DNA of 64,000 nt from Amaurobius ferox (Eukaryota > Arthropoda > Arachnida > Araneae > Amaurobiidae), in assembly GCA_951213105.1 (NCBI GenBank), contig OX578137.1, positions 55,670,236-55,734,235 of the forward strand, in the 5' to 3' direction. The position numbers and the translations under genes are program-made. Position 1 is the first letter of the stretch. Each line of letters begins with the position of its first letter. Of the stretch, positions 11,876 through 25,380 are shown one piece after another. The notes under the pieces are model-generated. The model saw nothing but the letters and a program-made list of their open reading frames with translations. It made no database searches and was not told the DNA's origin.

Positions 11876-13145
11876 ATATATATATAAAATTAAAAATCTG
11901 TCTGTCGGTTTGTCCCGTCATCACGAGAGAACGGCTGAATCGAATTGATGAAATTTTGTGGGTAGCCTGGAAATAGTCCCACTTAAAATTTAGTCTATGT
12001 TTGGAGATTCTACAGTCAGTGGTTCTCGAGATATTAGTAAAAAACAAAAAATTTCGTTTGTCTCATCATAACGAGAGAATGGGTGAACCGAATTTGATGA
12101 AATTTTGTAGATAGCCTTAAAATAGTCCACATACATTTAGTTCAAGTTTCGAGTATCTAAGACCACGGGTTGTCGAGATATTAATGAAAAAGGAAACTTT
12201 TTCCTAGGAGTTCTACTCTCTAACTCCGTGGTTTATCCAAACGAAAAGTTTGAAAGTCGTTTGAAACTGTATTAAAATTTAATCTCTGAGCTTGATGGGA
12301 GATTTTTTACGCTAATTAGTCACTTTCTGAAAACATGAATTGCTTGAAACCTGACTTAAATGGGAAATCTATCTCCACGGTTTATTTTAAACAAGATTTT
12401 ACTGAACAATGAAAAGTATAAAGAATTCAAATTGGTTATTTAATTTTGCAGTTTATGAGGAATATTCTGTCTTATATCACGTTACTCAGAAACGCAATTA
12501 AATTAAATCTGTCTGTTAATTTTAATAGTTATTTTTTCGATTTGAATAATAAATAAATGGATATAAAAATATATCTTAGAAAAGAACGATTTGATTTTTC
12601 TTATAACATTTTTGACTGGATTATATCAATTACGGTCTTCAGATTTAAACATTATTATTATTGATATTTTCGGGTATTATTAATTCAGGGATTATTGATA
12701 TTTTCAAGTTATTTTGCAATTGTTTTATTATGACAAAATTGTTTAAACTCATATATTGTACGTCGTACGAGTAATCTTCTACAAATACACGGGTATATCT
12801 TTTAATCTACGGGGGAAAAAGTGGTACAGGTGTATTGGCATATGCTTTGATATATATTGGCATATATTGGAATCAATTACGACCTTCTAGTATAAAGAGT
12901 AATGGGATTAATGATATTTTCAATTTATTACGTTATTTATTTTTGTAAATTTGCTTACAAAAGGAACCAGGATGTTTTACTCTTCAGATCTGCCCGTGAA
13001 GATAATTTTGCATAGTGAGAACATATATTCTTAAACTTCCCTTTGGAAGTAATAAATTTAATATTTTGACAGAATTTGCACATGATTGCAAATTATAAGT
13101 TTCTTTATATCATATACTCCGTACGAAGAACGGGTATGCTGCTAG
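11876..13145 (+). mobile_element. Helitron H2, directly abutting H1
   Basis: Begins right after H1's CTAG-T with 'ATATATATATAAAATTAAAA', where the diagnostic TC has been lost or replaced. It has the same two-module 5' region and the same 3' end: hairpin around CCGTACGAAGAACGG and CTAG at 13142-13145, then T. It carries the empty site for the R1 insertion seen in H1. No protein is encoded. Confidence 0.7.
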
Positions 13146-13862
13146 TTACAATATATTTGAGTTTAAATGCTCATCCAAATTTGATTATTTCTACAACAAA
13201 GCCTATTTTTCACTTATGTAAAATGTAAACAGCAAAATATGTAGAATGAGTTGTATTAGAATTGCTGTATTTCTTTAACACAAATTTATTTAGCTCATAG
13301 AGTCTGCATAGCTGATATGAATGAAATATTCATTGATTTTACAAGGAGAAGGACGATTTTTTCCGATGAAGTTTTAAGCATAGAGTTTAATTACTTGTAG
13401 CTCCATGGTCTTAATTTTTAAATAGAATAAATTATTATAGTATTGTGATGAATGAAAGTAATGGGAAATTATTTATGAATGAAATGCTGCATTTATAGAG
13501 AGAGCCAGGCGTGTTATTTTTTCTATGACGTCATTTGAATGCTTTTCAGTTATTTTCGATGAAGTTTTCAAATATAATAAATTATCGTAGTATTATTATA
13601 ATTCTAAAACTATTTCCGAGGAATGTATCGCATTTAATAGATGTTTAAACCAGGCAATTTACAATTCAATGACGTTATTTTAATAAAGTTCCTTTTTTTA
13701 TGAAGTTTTAAGTTTTTAAATATAATAAATTAATGTAGTATTGTGATAAGTTTCAAAATATTACCGAGGAATGTATTGCATTTTAGACATGTTTAAATAA
13801 AATTGCATTGAAGTTGTAAAGTGTTTCTTAATCAATGCTTTAAGCATGATCGATCTTTCTTG
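13146..13862 (+). mobile_element. R1 copy 2, head-truncated
   Basis: Starts at an internal R1 position ('TTACAATATATTTGAG') immediately after the H2 terminus and runs to the tail 'ATGATCGATCTTTCTTGTT'. The missing head half suggests that H1/H2 inserted into, or a deletion removed, the rest of this R1. Confidence 0.7.
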
Positions 13863-14069
13863 TTTTTTGTAAATTTGCTTACAAAAGGGGCCAGGATGTT
13901 TTATTCTTCTGATCTGCCCGTGAAGATAATTTTGCATAGTGAGAACATATATTCTTAAACTTCTCTTTAGGAGCAATAAATTTAATATTTTAACGGAATT
14001 TGCACATGATTGAGAGTTATAAGTTTCTTTATATTATATACTCCGTACGAAGAACGGGTATGCTGCTAG
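13863..14069 (+). mobile_element. Helitron H3, 3' fragment
   Basis: About 200 bp identical in kind to the 3' ends of H1 and H2 ('GTAAATTTGCTTACAAAAGG' to hairpin and CTAG at 14066-14069). Its upstream part is occupied by R1 copy 2. Confidence 0.65.
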
Positions 14070-14537
14070 TTTGATAATATATCTATATTAAAAGAAAGCC
14101 AGGTGCAGCTGCGCCGCTGACCAAAACCTATGATACAGAGATTTTCTGTCAAGGCTAGCCCCTGATTTATGGCAACACAGGATTTGTTATTCAAAAACAG
14201 AAAAAAGAGTGAATGTATTTTACATGATATTTTACATGAATGTATTTTACATGATTTAGAATACATTGTCACATAATGCGTTCTATTTGGGTGACAATCG
14301 GATAACATTTTCTATTTTTTAGACAATTTCGAAGTGAAATTATTTTTACTCTGCTTTTCCAGGAAAATTTTATTTCCTGTCATTTATCTTTAGAATCTAA
14401 TCTTTCATCTTTGTAAACGCTATTGCCATCTCTAAATAAGTAATATTTAAACAATTTGACTTTCATTGTCGAAAACGCTGTTGCCACTTAAAAAAAAAAA
14501 AAAAAAATTTTGATTTAAACAATTAATACAAAATTAT
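14070..14537. other. Unassigned; possible further Helitron-like start
   Basis: At 14081/14082 there is A|TCTATATTAAAAGAAAGCC, which could be another Helitron 5' end, but no matching 3' end was found. A poly-A run lies at about 14490-14507. No gene. Confidence 0.25.
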
Positions 14538-16135
14538 AACAAGAAAGATCAATCATGCATAAAGCATTATGAAAAACTTTCCAACTTCAATGCAATTTTA
14601 TTTAGATATCTCTAAAATGCGATACATTCCTCGGTAATATTTTTAAAATTATCATAATACTTCATTGATTTATTATATTTGAAAACTTAAAATTTCATCG
14701 AAAAAAATGAACTTCATTCAAATGACGGCATTGAAATATAAATTGCCCGGTTTAAACATCTCTAAAATGTGATACATTCCTCGGTAATAATTTTAGAAAT
14801 ATCATAATACTACGATAATTTATAATATTTGAAAACTTCATCGAAAACAACTGAAATTCATTCAAATGACGTCATAGAAAAAATAACACGCCTGGCTCTC
14901 TCTATGAAAGCAGCATTTCATTTATAAGTAATTTCCCATTCATGTCATTCATAACAATACTATAATAATTTATTTCATTTAAAAATTAAGACCATGGAAC
15001 TATAAGTAATTAAACTCTATGCGTAAAACTTCATCGAAAAACATGAAATTCTTTCAAATGACGGCATTGCAATATAAATTGCCTGGTTTAAGCATCTCTA
15101 AAATGCGATATATTCCTCGGTAATATTTTTTAAATTATCATAATACTACAATAAATTATTATATTTGAAAACTTCATCGAAAACAAATGAACTTTATTCA
15201 AATGACGTCATCAAAATATAACACGCCTGGCTCTCTCTATAAAAGCAGCATTTCATTCATAAACTTATTTCCACTTATTTCATTCTTCACAATACTATAA
15301 TAATTTATTTTATTTAAAAACTTAAGACCATGGAGGTACAAGTAATTAAACTCTATGCTTAAAACTTCATCGAAAAAATCGTCCTTCTCTCTGTAAAATC
15401 AATGAATATTTCATTCATATCAACTATATTGCAGACTCCATGATCTAAATAATTTTGCGTTAAAGAAATGCAGCAATTCTTATTCAACTCATTCTACATA
15501 TTTTGCTGTTTACGTTTTCCATAAGTGAAAAGTAGGTTTCGTTGTAGAAATAACCAAAGTTGGATGACCATTTAAACTCAAATATATATAGTAATTACGT
15601 TGTTTCAGTATGTAGATTAACAGAATTTAAGCAAAAATAAAGCGGTTTTAAGACAGATGCAACATTAAATATGCATTAAAAGGAACTTTAAAAATTGCTA
15701 TTTTGACTCAAGATGGATGCCATATTTTATTTTGAAGTGGATCACGTGATCTCTTCATATGAAAGGTGTAATTGTTCTTTTTATTTTTATTTAAAAAACT
15801 ACTGAATATATTTTGCTGAATTTGTTTTTTATATATTTTATGGGATAGTTTGAATATTTCCTAAAATTTTCGAAGCAATTTGTGAATTTTAAATCCGCTT
15901 AAAAAATGTTTGAAAAACTAGGTCCCATAGGGTTCAATTTATTTCATTTTTTCAACCCGGGATCAATCCAAAACAAATTGGGTGGTATTATTCATTTATA
16001 TTGCCATAGGTTGCCATAGGTCTGAACAGCATACTAAAATTTCATTTTGATAAAGTCATTTCTACGGCAGTTATCGTGCTAACGGACAGACAGACAAAAT
16101 GAACAAAGTCATAAACACTTTTCAACTTTGTTGTA
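14538..16135 (-). mobile_element. R1 copy 3, with internal duplication
   Basis: The tail starts at 14538; the head ends at 'CAACTTTGTTGTAC' with the last hairpin arm missing. The segment with 'GGTTTAAACATCTCTAAAAT' through the promoter-like block appears twice (about 14750-15060 and 15080-15360), which makes this copy about 1.6 kb. Only two GACA repeats remain near the head. Confidence 0.75.
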
Positions 16136-16591
16136 CAATATTATTAATCATATGCGATTAAAAATAAAACCGTACGGTGTTCATAAAAGAATTGTGTTTG
16201 GACATTAACAGAGTTTTCAAGAACAATAGAAGTGATAACATCGAAATAACATGCATAAAAAGTATTACAGTCAATTCATTTAAATTTTCCTTTGAATATT
16301 TTGGATTAGCAATTCGCCATTCTTATGCATCTCATTTCTATGTTGTAAAGTCTATTGTTCCATAAAATTATGTTAATATCCAAACAAAATTATTTCATGT
16401 GTATCCCATAGTTTTATTTTGAGTCCCATACGACCAAGGATGTTAAGATAGCTATTTTTTTAATTTTAATTTTTATTGCATTTTATTAAAACCGTGCAAC
16501 TTAAAAGGGTTTTATATAATATTTTATTTTATATTTTTTAGTTTTTAGTAATTTTGTAATCAATTTCTCACCAGATATCCAATAAAACCCT
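16136..16591. other. Unassigned; contains R9 short repeat
   Basis: About 120 bp (near 16330-16455, including TCTATTGTTCC and GTCCCATACGACCAAGGATG) recur in diverged form at about 54985-55098, again beside R1. The 62-codon frame at 16177 has no recognisable feature. Confidence 0.4.
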
Positions 16592-17896
16592 TTTTAACAC
16601 TTTACAACAAAGTCGAAAAGTGTTTATGACTTTGTTCATTCTGTCTGTCTGTCTGTCTGTCCGTTAGCACGATGACTGCCGTAAAAATGACTTAATCAAA
16701 ATGAAATTTTAGTATGTTGTTCAGGCGGTCTGTAGAACCTAAGGGAATATAAATGAATAATATCACCCAATTAGTTTTGGATTGAACACGGGTTGAAAAA
16801 ATGAAATGCATTGAACCATATGGGACCAAATTTTTCAAACATTTTTTAAGCGAATTTGAAATTCACAAATTGCTTCGAAAATTTTAGGCAATATTCAAAT
16901 TGTTCCATAAAATATAATAAAAAAAATTCAGAGAAATATATTTTCAGTAGTTTTTTAAATAAAAATTAAGATATTAATAACACCTCTTCTATGAAGCCAT
17001 CACGTGACCATGATATGAAACGATCAAGTGACCCACTTCAAAATGATATATGGCATCCATCTTGTCTCAAATCGTGATTTTTAACGTTCTTTTTCATTCA
17101 TATTGAGTGTTGTATCCATCCTAAAACCACTTTATTTTTACTTAAATTCTGTGCATCTACATACTGAAATAAGACAATTACAATATATTTGAGTTTAAAT
17201 GCTCATCCAAACTTGATTATTTCTACAACGAAGCCTATTTTTCACCTATGTAAAATGTAAACAGCAAAATATGTAGAATGATTTGTATTAGAATTGCTGT
17301 ATTTCTTTAACACAAAATCATTTAGTACATGGAGTCTGCATAGCTGATATGAATGAAATCTTCATTGATTTTACAAAGATAAGGACGATTTTTTTCGATG
17401 AAGTTTTACGCATAGAGTTTAATTATTTGTAGCTCCATTGTCTTAATTTTTAAATAAAATAAATTATTATAGTATTGTTATGAATGACATGAATGGGAAA
17501 TTATTTATGAATGAAATGCTGCTTTTATAGCGAGAGCCAGGCGTGTTATTTTTTCTATGACGTCATTTGAATGAATTTCAGTTGTTTTCGATGAAGTTTT
17601 CAAATATAATAAATTATCGTAGTATTATGATAATTCTAAAATTATTACGGAGGAATATATCACATTTTAGAGATGTTTAAACCAGGCAAGTTATATTTCA
17701 ATGCTGTCATTTGAATGAAGTTCATTTTTTTCGATGACGGTTTAAGTTTTCAAATATAATAAATTAATGTAGTATTGTGATAAGTTTTAAAATATTACCG
17801 AGGAATGTATTGCATTTTAGACATGTTTGAATAAAATTGCATTGAAGTTGGAAAGTATTTCATAATCAATGATTTAAGCATGATTGATATTTCTTG
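16592..17896 (+). mobile_element. R1 copy 4, complete
   Basis: Head hairpin AACACTTTACAACAAAG at 16592, a short TCTG tract, and tail 'AAGCATGATTGATATTTCTT' at the right end. Contains the CRE/TATA block in reverse near 17560. No coding content. Confidence 0.8.
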
Positions 17897-17939
17897 TTAA
17901 ATCTTCTATTGAATTCGTCATGATGGATGAATATCTTTA

Positions 17940-18155
17940 TAAATGTCTGTTTTGACTTCTTTGATGGCATTTTTACATACTCCCCTACGCCCTAAACATC
18001 TGAAATTTCATGCACAGCTTAATCCAGTTTAAAATTTTATCTATTAAAATTTGGCGAATCCTCGAAAAATAGAACACCGCCATTTTCTTTCTTTCGAAAT
18101 GGCCCGCTAAAAATCTCTGTTTCGATTTACATAATGAAATTGCTGTAATATAGTT
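17940..18155 (-). repeat. R7 repeat
   Basis: Matches, in diverged form, a block inside both R1b elements (27520-27707 and 63190-63370): 'CCCTACG(C/T)CCTA', 'CGAAATGGCC', and a bracketed 'TGTAATAT(A/T)GTTAAA' end. Confidence 0.5.
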
Positions 18156-18156
18156 A

Positions 18157-18162
18157 AATATG

Positions 18163-18200
<38 letters not shown>
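18157..18200. repeat. (TA)n microsatellite
   Basis: Alternating TA tract at the left edge of R6. It creates an artefactual YIYI-rich frame on the minus strand (17985-18254). Confidence 0.9.
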
Positions 18201-18202
<2 letters not shown>

Positions 18203-18780
18203 TAATAAAATAGTATATCCAATGGTTGAATGGAAGAAGTAACTCATAATACACTATCTTAAAAATTTTTTGACTACAAAATACAATGAAATAAGATGAA
18301 ATTCAACCATAATGAAGAAATTATAATACATATTACAGTTCAGAAAGCTAAAGATAATCAACAAATGTCAATGGTGAGAAATCGAAAAAAGTAATACTGA
18401 AATTCTCAAGCATTTAAGCTTGCATGTGGAAGAGCTCTAGGCTTAAAAATAGTTCATTTCGAAAAAATTATTTTTCAAGTCCTAATATTTAAACGAAATG
18501 AACACAAAAATGCTTGTTTCTGAAACACAAGATATATTTTATCTATAAACATGTGTTATTAGGACGACAAGCATAATGATTGAAAAAATTGAAAGGAAAC
18601 ATAAATACCTTATAATACACCTCAAATGTACAACCATGACGAGCAAAAAATGACTAGACCAATGTTGCCATTCGCTAAAGAGTAAAGAAGTGATTTAGAG
18701 TTGCCAAAGTGAGTAATAAAAACCGTACTGCGTAATGGCAGTAAAATGTGATATTCTACAGTAAAAGCTGCAAAATAAAT
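18200..18780 (+). repeat. R6 repeat, copy without mariner
   Basis: About 580 bp starting with 'GTAACTCATAATAC' and ending near 'ACAGTAAAAGCTGCAAAATA'. The second copy (30957-32450) is interrupted by a mariner element at the site that reads CAAGTCCTAATATTTAAACG here (18478-18497). Both copies have a (TA)n tract on the left. Possibly a Penelope-type terminal segment, because the second copy sits upstream of a Penelope-like ORF; unproven. Confidence 0.65.
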
Positions 18781-19291
18781 AGATGAATATATAAAATACT
18801 GAATTAAAATACTTGCAATATAATACTGTGGGACTCAGTGGGACGACATACGAATGAACGGAATTGGTGTTTAATCAGTTCAAGAAATAAGGCACTAAGG
18901 TTCTGAAGGATTGGGATTCGGCAATAAAACCAACTGAAGCGTGGTAAATTTACACAGTGGGACAACGTACGGAAATAGATTGTATGGTAATGTTTTGATT
19001 TAAAGGTGTTTTGTGTTGTATATATTGTGGTTGAATGTTTGTAATTGAAGGAGTTCAAGTACGGGGTATGGAAGTTTCCGGAGATGTATCTGGTTCGTTT
19101 TTTCCATTTTCTGAATGTTGGTTACACTATTTACATTTTTGTGGCAGTTTATGTGCTACACCAAGAACGTACTGGACGCCGGCAGTATTTCCGCGGATTA
19201 AAATCATGCTGTAACCGGTGAATAGGGGACACAATCCCCATTGCCATTATGTACTTTTCTTATGTACTTTTTTGATTCTTTGTTCCATTTG

Positions 19292-19339
<48 letters not shown>
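18781..19339. other. Unassigned, ending in a (TA)n tract
   Basis: No gene supported. A TA microsatellite occupies about 19294-19339 and forms the left target of the Tc1 element. The open frames at 18804 and 19204 show no recognisable domain. Confidence 0.4.
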
Positions 19340-21040
<1,701 letters not shown>

Positions 21041-21154
21041 GTGTGTGTGTGTGTGTAAAGTACATATATATATATACACAGATGCATATAAACTGATGGT
21101 CAAAACTGTAAGGGGTTATAGAACTCAACAAAACAAACAACTTTCACAATACAA

Positions 21155-21912
21155 GTTCGTGGGGTCGGAAAGCAACCGGCAAGCCGCGAGAGAGAGCTTT
21201 CTCTGAAATGGATGAAACGTCGCGTCAAAGTGGAGAATACAGTAAATTCGCATGCCACACTTTCCAAATGCCACCAACAAAGGTACTCCGTGAATGTGTG
21301 GACAAGGATTATCAACGACCAATTAATTGGCCCGTATCTGTTACCAGACCGATTAGATGGACAGAAGTACCCCACCTTCCTCCAGCAGGTGCTGTCAGAT
21401 TTACTATGTGTTGTACCAGCAAATCATCGAGTGATTATGTGGTTGACGGAGGCCAGCACATTACACCAGGATTATGCGGAACTACCTGGACATTGTCTTT
21501 CCGAACAGAAGGATTGGCCGTAATAATTCCGTCGCGTGGCCTCCCAGATCTCCCGATCTGTCCTGCCTGGATTTTTTCCTCTAAGGATAGCGGATAGCTA
21601 AAAATCGCCGTTTACGAGACACCCATCGAGTCACCAGAGGACATTATCGCCCGAATTAGCGTCGCAGCTGCAGACGTTCGTGAAATGCTAAGAATCTTCC
21701 AAAGTGTACGCGATTCACTCCGTCGCCGCTGTGACGCCTGTCTTGCAGTTGGTGGTTGTTCATTTGAGCATTTGTTCTGAATATTTTGTCAAATAAATTT
21801 CCATTATTCGTCTTCACTGTATTCGTCTTCACTTCACTCCATTTTGATGCGACGCTTCATCCACTCCCAGAAAAAGCACCCTCTCGCTACTCGCCGGTTG
21901 CTTTCCGATGTC
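21155..21912 (+). mobile_element. Inverted-repeat-flanked relic of an IS630-type transposon
   Basis: Left arm about 21160-21240 (CGGAAAGCAACCGGCAAG, then ATGGATGAAACGTCGCGTC) is the reverse complement, with mismatches, of about 21828-21910 (GATGCGACGCTTCATCCACT, then CGCCGGTTGCTTTCCGATG). The arms flank the transposase relic. They may be terminal inverted repeats or an inverted duplication of flanking DNA. Confidence 0.5.
21230..21780 (+). pseudogene. IS630/Tc1-mariner superfamily transposase pseudogene
   Basis: C-terminal part of a transposase of the kind often annotated with DUF4817 in arthropods. Readable blocks in order, in shifting frames: RYSVNVW, then LIGPYLLPDRLDGQKYPTFL (about 21325-21385), LSDLLCVVPANHRV with MW, a degraded SRGLPDLP where the family has a PPRSPDL catalytic block, then VYETPIESPEDIIARISVAA (about 21612-21670) and RRRCDACLAVGG to a stop at 21778-21780. 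At least two frameshifts and loss of the His-Asp-Gly motif make it inactive. The N-terminal half is absent. Family assignment is from memory of the conserved blocks. Confidence 0.7.
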
Positions 21913-22436
21913 TTTCTGTCTATCTGTGTGTGTTTGTGTGTGTCTGTTCATTGTATATATCCATTTTAGCTCAAAAACTAATTGACCAAATTTCACAAAA
22001 CTTTGTAACTGACTTACTTGTGGGCCACCTTGGTGCTGGTTAGATTTTGGTACGATTCTGAAAATAAGATCCAGCTGTTTTTGCAAAATGACCCTCAAAA
22101 ATAGTCAAATTCTGAAATCAAAGACTACGTGTGCTCATATGTATCAATTAAATGCTTGTTCTATGCTTAATTTTTGATAATGAAAATAATAAGATCAAAC
22201 CTAACATCTCCTAGACTAACCGTACTCAAGATATATCATATTTTTTTCATTTTTGCCATGTCGCAATTGAAGACGAGAATTAAATTAAAACTACAAATTT
22301 AATGTAATTTCAAATAATTAACCTTGTTAATTTGTGCGATTAAACTGAATTTAATGATTTTTGAAAAAAAAACCCAGATAAATTAAATTTGAGCCTGCAG
22401 CGAAAGTCATGTGCTGCCCACATCAGATATTTTCTC
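21912..22436 (+). mobile_element. R3 copy 1, head-truncated
   Basis: Starts at a TCTG/TGTG tract, one module with 'ACTAATTGACCAAATTTCAC', and ends with the common tail GAAAGTCATGTGCTGCCCAC ATCAGA. The head hairpin is missing; its left border coincides with the inverted arm of the transposase relic. Confidence 0.6.
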
Positions 22437-22763
22437 TACCTAAAAGGTTGTACCGTTACTGATGTGTTGCATGCTGTATTTTTTACGAAGATTTATTTTA
22501 CTATTTAACTTTCTTGCTTATTTGCATATCCGTATAATAGGGCAAAAGTCGTTCCACTCATAACTTTGACATTGGAGTTAGAAAAAGGGAGATGTATTGT
22601 AAATGAAACTCCTGTGAATGAAAAGCATGAAAATGCTATAATGCTTTCAGAATCTAGGTGTCGCGATATATCTAGGTGTCGCGAGTGTCAGTAAAATTGT
22701 CGCTATTGTTAGATGACACAACTGAAAAACGTAGGATTTAGTGTATTTTATTCTTTATTTATT
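22437..22763. other. Unassigned spacer
   Basis: No gene. Contains a short tandem duplication ATCTAGGTGTCGCGA at about 22654-22685. Confidence 0.4.
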
Positions 22764-23525
22764 TTTACTTTCCCTGCAATACATGGTAATGTATAGGGAA
22801 AGTATTGGAATCATGCCGAAAATCACAACTCGAGTTTTCGATGGATCTACACGTTTCGAGACCTCAAGAATGCGAAAAAACTATTTTTAGCGTGATGCCT
22901 GTGTGTCTGTCTGTGTGTATGTGCAATGAATGTATCCACTCTAACTCAAAAACTTATGGACCGAATTTCATAAATTTTGGTAGGTAAGTCACTTGGGTAT
23001 GACTCTGGTGCTGATTAGTTTTTGGTACGATTCGCAAAAACAGAACCCGCCTTTTTTTGCGAAATGGCCCTTAAAAAAAATGCCATGTATCCACTCTAGC
23101 TAAAATACTAATTGACCAAATTTCACAAAATTTGGTAGACAAGTTACTTGTACGATACTCTGGTGCTGATTAGATTTTGGTACGATTCGGAAAAAAATAA
23201 CCTGCCTTTTTTTGCAAAATGGTCATCAAAAATCGCCAAAATCTAAAATAAAAAACTTCGTATGCTCAAATATATCCATTAAATGCTTGTTTAATACGTA
23301 ATTTTTAACGAGGAAAAGAATAAAACCAACCCCATTACACTAAAACTAGCCGTTCTAGAGCTATTTTAGTTTTTTTTTCGTATTTTCTCCACGCCACCTT
23401 TGAAAATAAGTCCAGTTACCAAATGAGAACGAAAATTGAATTAAAAGTGAATTAAATTTAATTAAAATAAAGAGAACGTGAATATAAGTCTGCAGGAAAA
23501 GTCATGTGCTGCCAACTTCAGATTT
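22764..23525 (+). mobile_element. R3 copy 2, full length
   Basis: Head hairpin ACTTTCCCT...AGGGAAAGT (22766-22804), then GTGTCTGTCTGTGTGTATG, two modules about 154 bp apart with GACC(G/A)AATTTCA(T/C), and tail GAAAAGTCATGTGCTGCC. Non-coding. Confidence 0.75.
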
Positions 23526-24981
23526 TTTACTTTCCCTGTAATACATAGTAATATATAGGGAAAGTATAGGAATCGTGCCGAAAATCGCAACTCGAGTTTT
23601 CCACGGATCTACAAGTTTTGGGACCACGAGATCACGAGAAATCTTATTTTTAACGTCACGTTTGTGTGTGTCTGTGTGTCTAGCTGTCTGCCTCTCTGTC
23701 TGTCCGTATGTGTCTGTCTGTGCAGATTTTATAACCACTCTTACTGAAAAACTAATTGACCACATTTCACATTTTTGGTATGTAAGTCCCATGTGAGTGA
23801 CCCTGGTGCTGATTAGACTTCGACACGATTTGCGATAAAAGAACGTGCCTATTTTTGCGAAATAGCCTGCAAAAATTGCTGTATCCAAACTAGCTAAAAA
23901 ACTAATAGACCAAATTTCACAAAATTTGGTAGATAAATCACTCATAGGTTAACTTGGTAATTATTACATTTTGGTACGGTTGAGAAAAAAGAATCTGCCT
24001 TTTTTTACAAAATGGTCAGCAAGAATCTCTAAATCTAAAAATAAAAGACTGCGTATGCTCAAATACATCAATTAAATGCTTATTTTATACGTAATTTTTA
24101 ACGATGAAAATAATAAGACCAACCCCATTGCTCTAGGACTAGTTGTTGTCGAGATGTTTTTAGTATTTTGCATTTTCGTTACACTACCTTTGAAAATAAG
24201 TCCAGTTACCAAATGAAAAAAATCTGATGTGGGCAACACATGACTTTCCTTATATAATGCAATGAATTTACTACTTTTACAGTAAAAAAATAGGTTTTTC
24301 TTATAGTAGATACTTATATTCTAGATATTAAATTTTCAACAATTAGTCGTCATTTTCATTGATGTAGCGTCATTTTAATCCATTTGGAGAGATGTTCGTT
24401 AAATTGACAACATTTCAAAAAGTCGCCAAGTTGGCGACATTCCGCCAAATTTGTCGCCAAAATCTCGCCAAGCTTCACTGACGAAGAAATAAGTATGCTT
24501 ATAGCAGATATATGACTATTGGCACTGAAATACAAAAGTATTACTCAAAGTATCTTTTCTCATGAATGGAACGAGCTAGATCCACGAGAATGAAGTCAAC
24601 TAATTTATCGCATGTTATTACATATGAAAAGTGAACATGTTTCTCAATAGGAAATATAATTTTTTTATTTTATATGACTTTTTGATATTTTTTTTTAAAT
24701 GTGCAATATCTCAAAAACGGTTCTTCTTAGCGTTCTAAAATTCATGTCAATCGTTTTCTAATGAAAAATTACATAAGAAATGTCTATTTACGTAACTTTA
24801 TTAGCGGTTTGTATTTTTGACGATTTTTTCAAAATTTCACTGGAAAATTTAGGGTGGTTCTGAACATTCAATTACGTTTAAAAACAATAGACTTCCAGTG
24901 TTTACGGATTGTGATTTTTGTACCAAATTTCGTTCGAATCGGTCCATTCGTTCGTCAGTTATCGTCTCCACAGACTCACTG

Positions 24982-25029
<48 letters not shown>

Positions 25030-25049
25030 TTACACACACACACACACAC

Positions 25050-25080
<31 letters not shown>

Positions 25081-25380
25081 CAGACAGACAGCACTTCAAA
25101 AATGTTTGATTCGTGATCAGAGATGCTTGAAACGTGCTCTCCCGTCAAAAACTCGAATTCGAATTTTCGACCCCGTCACAATACCTTCCTTATACATTAT
25201 GTATATAAGGAAAGTAAAAAAATTGAATTAAAAGTGCAAATTCAGGGTAATTTAAAATAATTCTGGCTGTTATTTTGTGCAATTAAACTCAATTTAATTA
25301 ATTATTGAATAAATAAGGAGAAAATGAATATGAGTCTGCTGAGAAAGTCATCTGCTACTCATATCAGATTCATAATTAAG
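23526..25380 (+). mobile_element. R3 copy 3, interrupted by R2
   Basis: The head directly follows copy 2's tail. Two modules 151 bp apart. At 'GTCCAGTTACCAAATGA' (about 24214) an R2 begins, and R3 resumes at about 25217 with ATTGAATTAAAAGTG, matching copy 2, down to a diverged tail near 25375. Confidence 0.75.
24215..25219 (-). mobile_element. R2 copy e, nested in R3
   Basis: Tail AATCTGATGTGGGCAACACA at left, head hairpin ACTTTCC/GGAAAGT at right (about 25180-25216). Flanks show A-runs on both sides; compared with R3 copy 2 about 5 target bases (GAACG) are absent and no duplication is visible. Contains a long (AC)n microsatellite (about 24987-25082) that yields THTH/VCVC frames. Confidence 0.8.

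Noticed and set aside
24849..25148. Frames rich in VCVC / THTH
   Set aside because: (AC)n tract inside an R2 copy.
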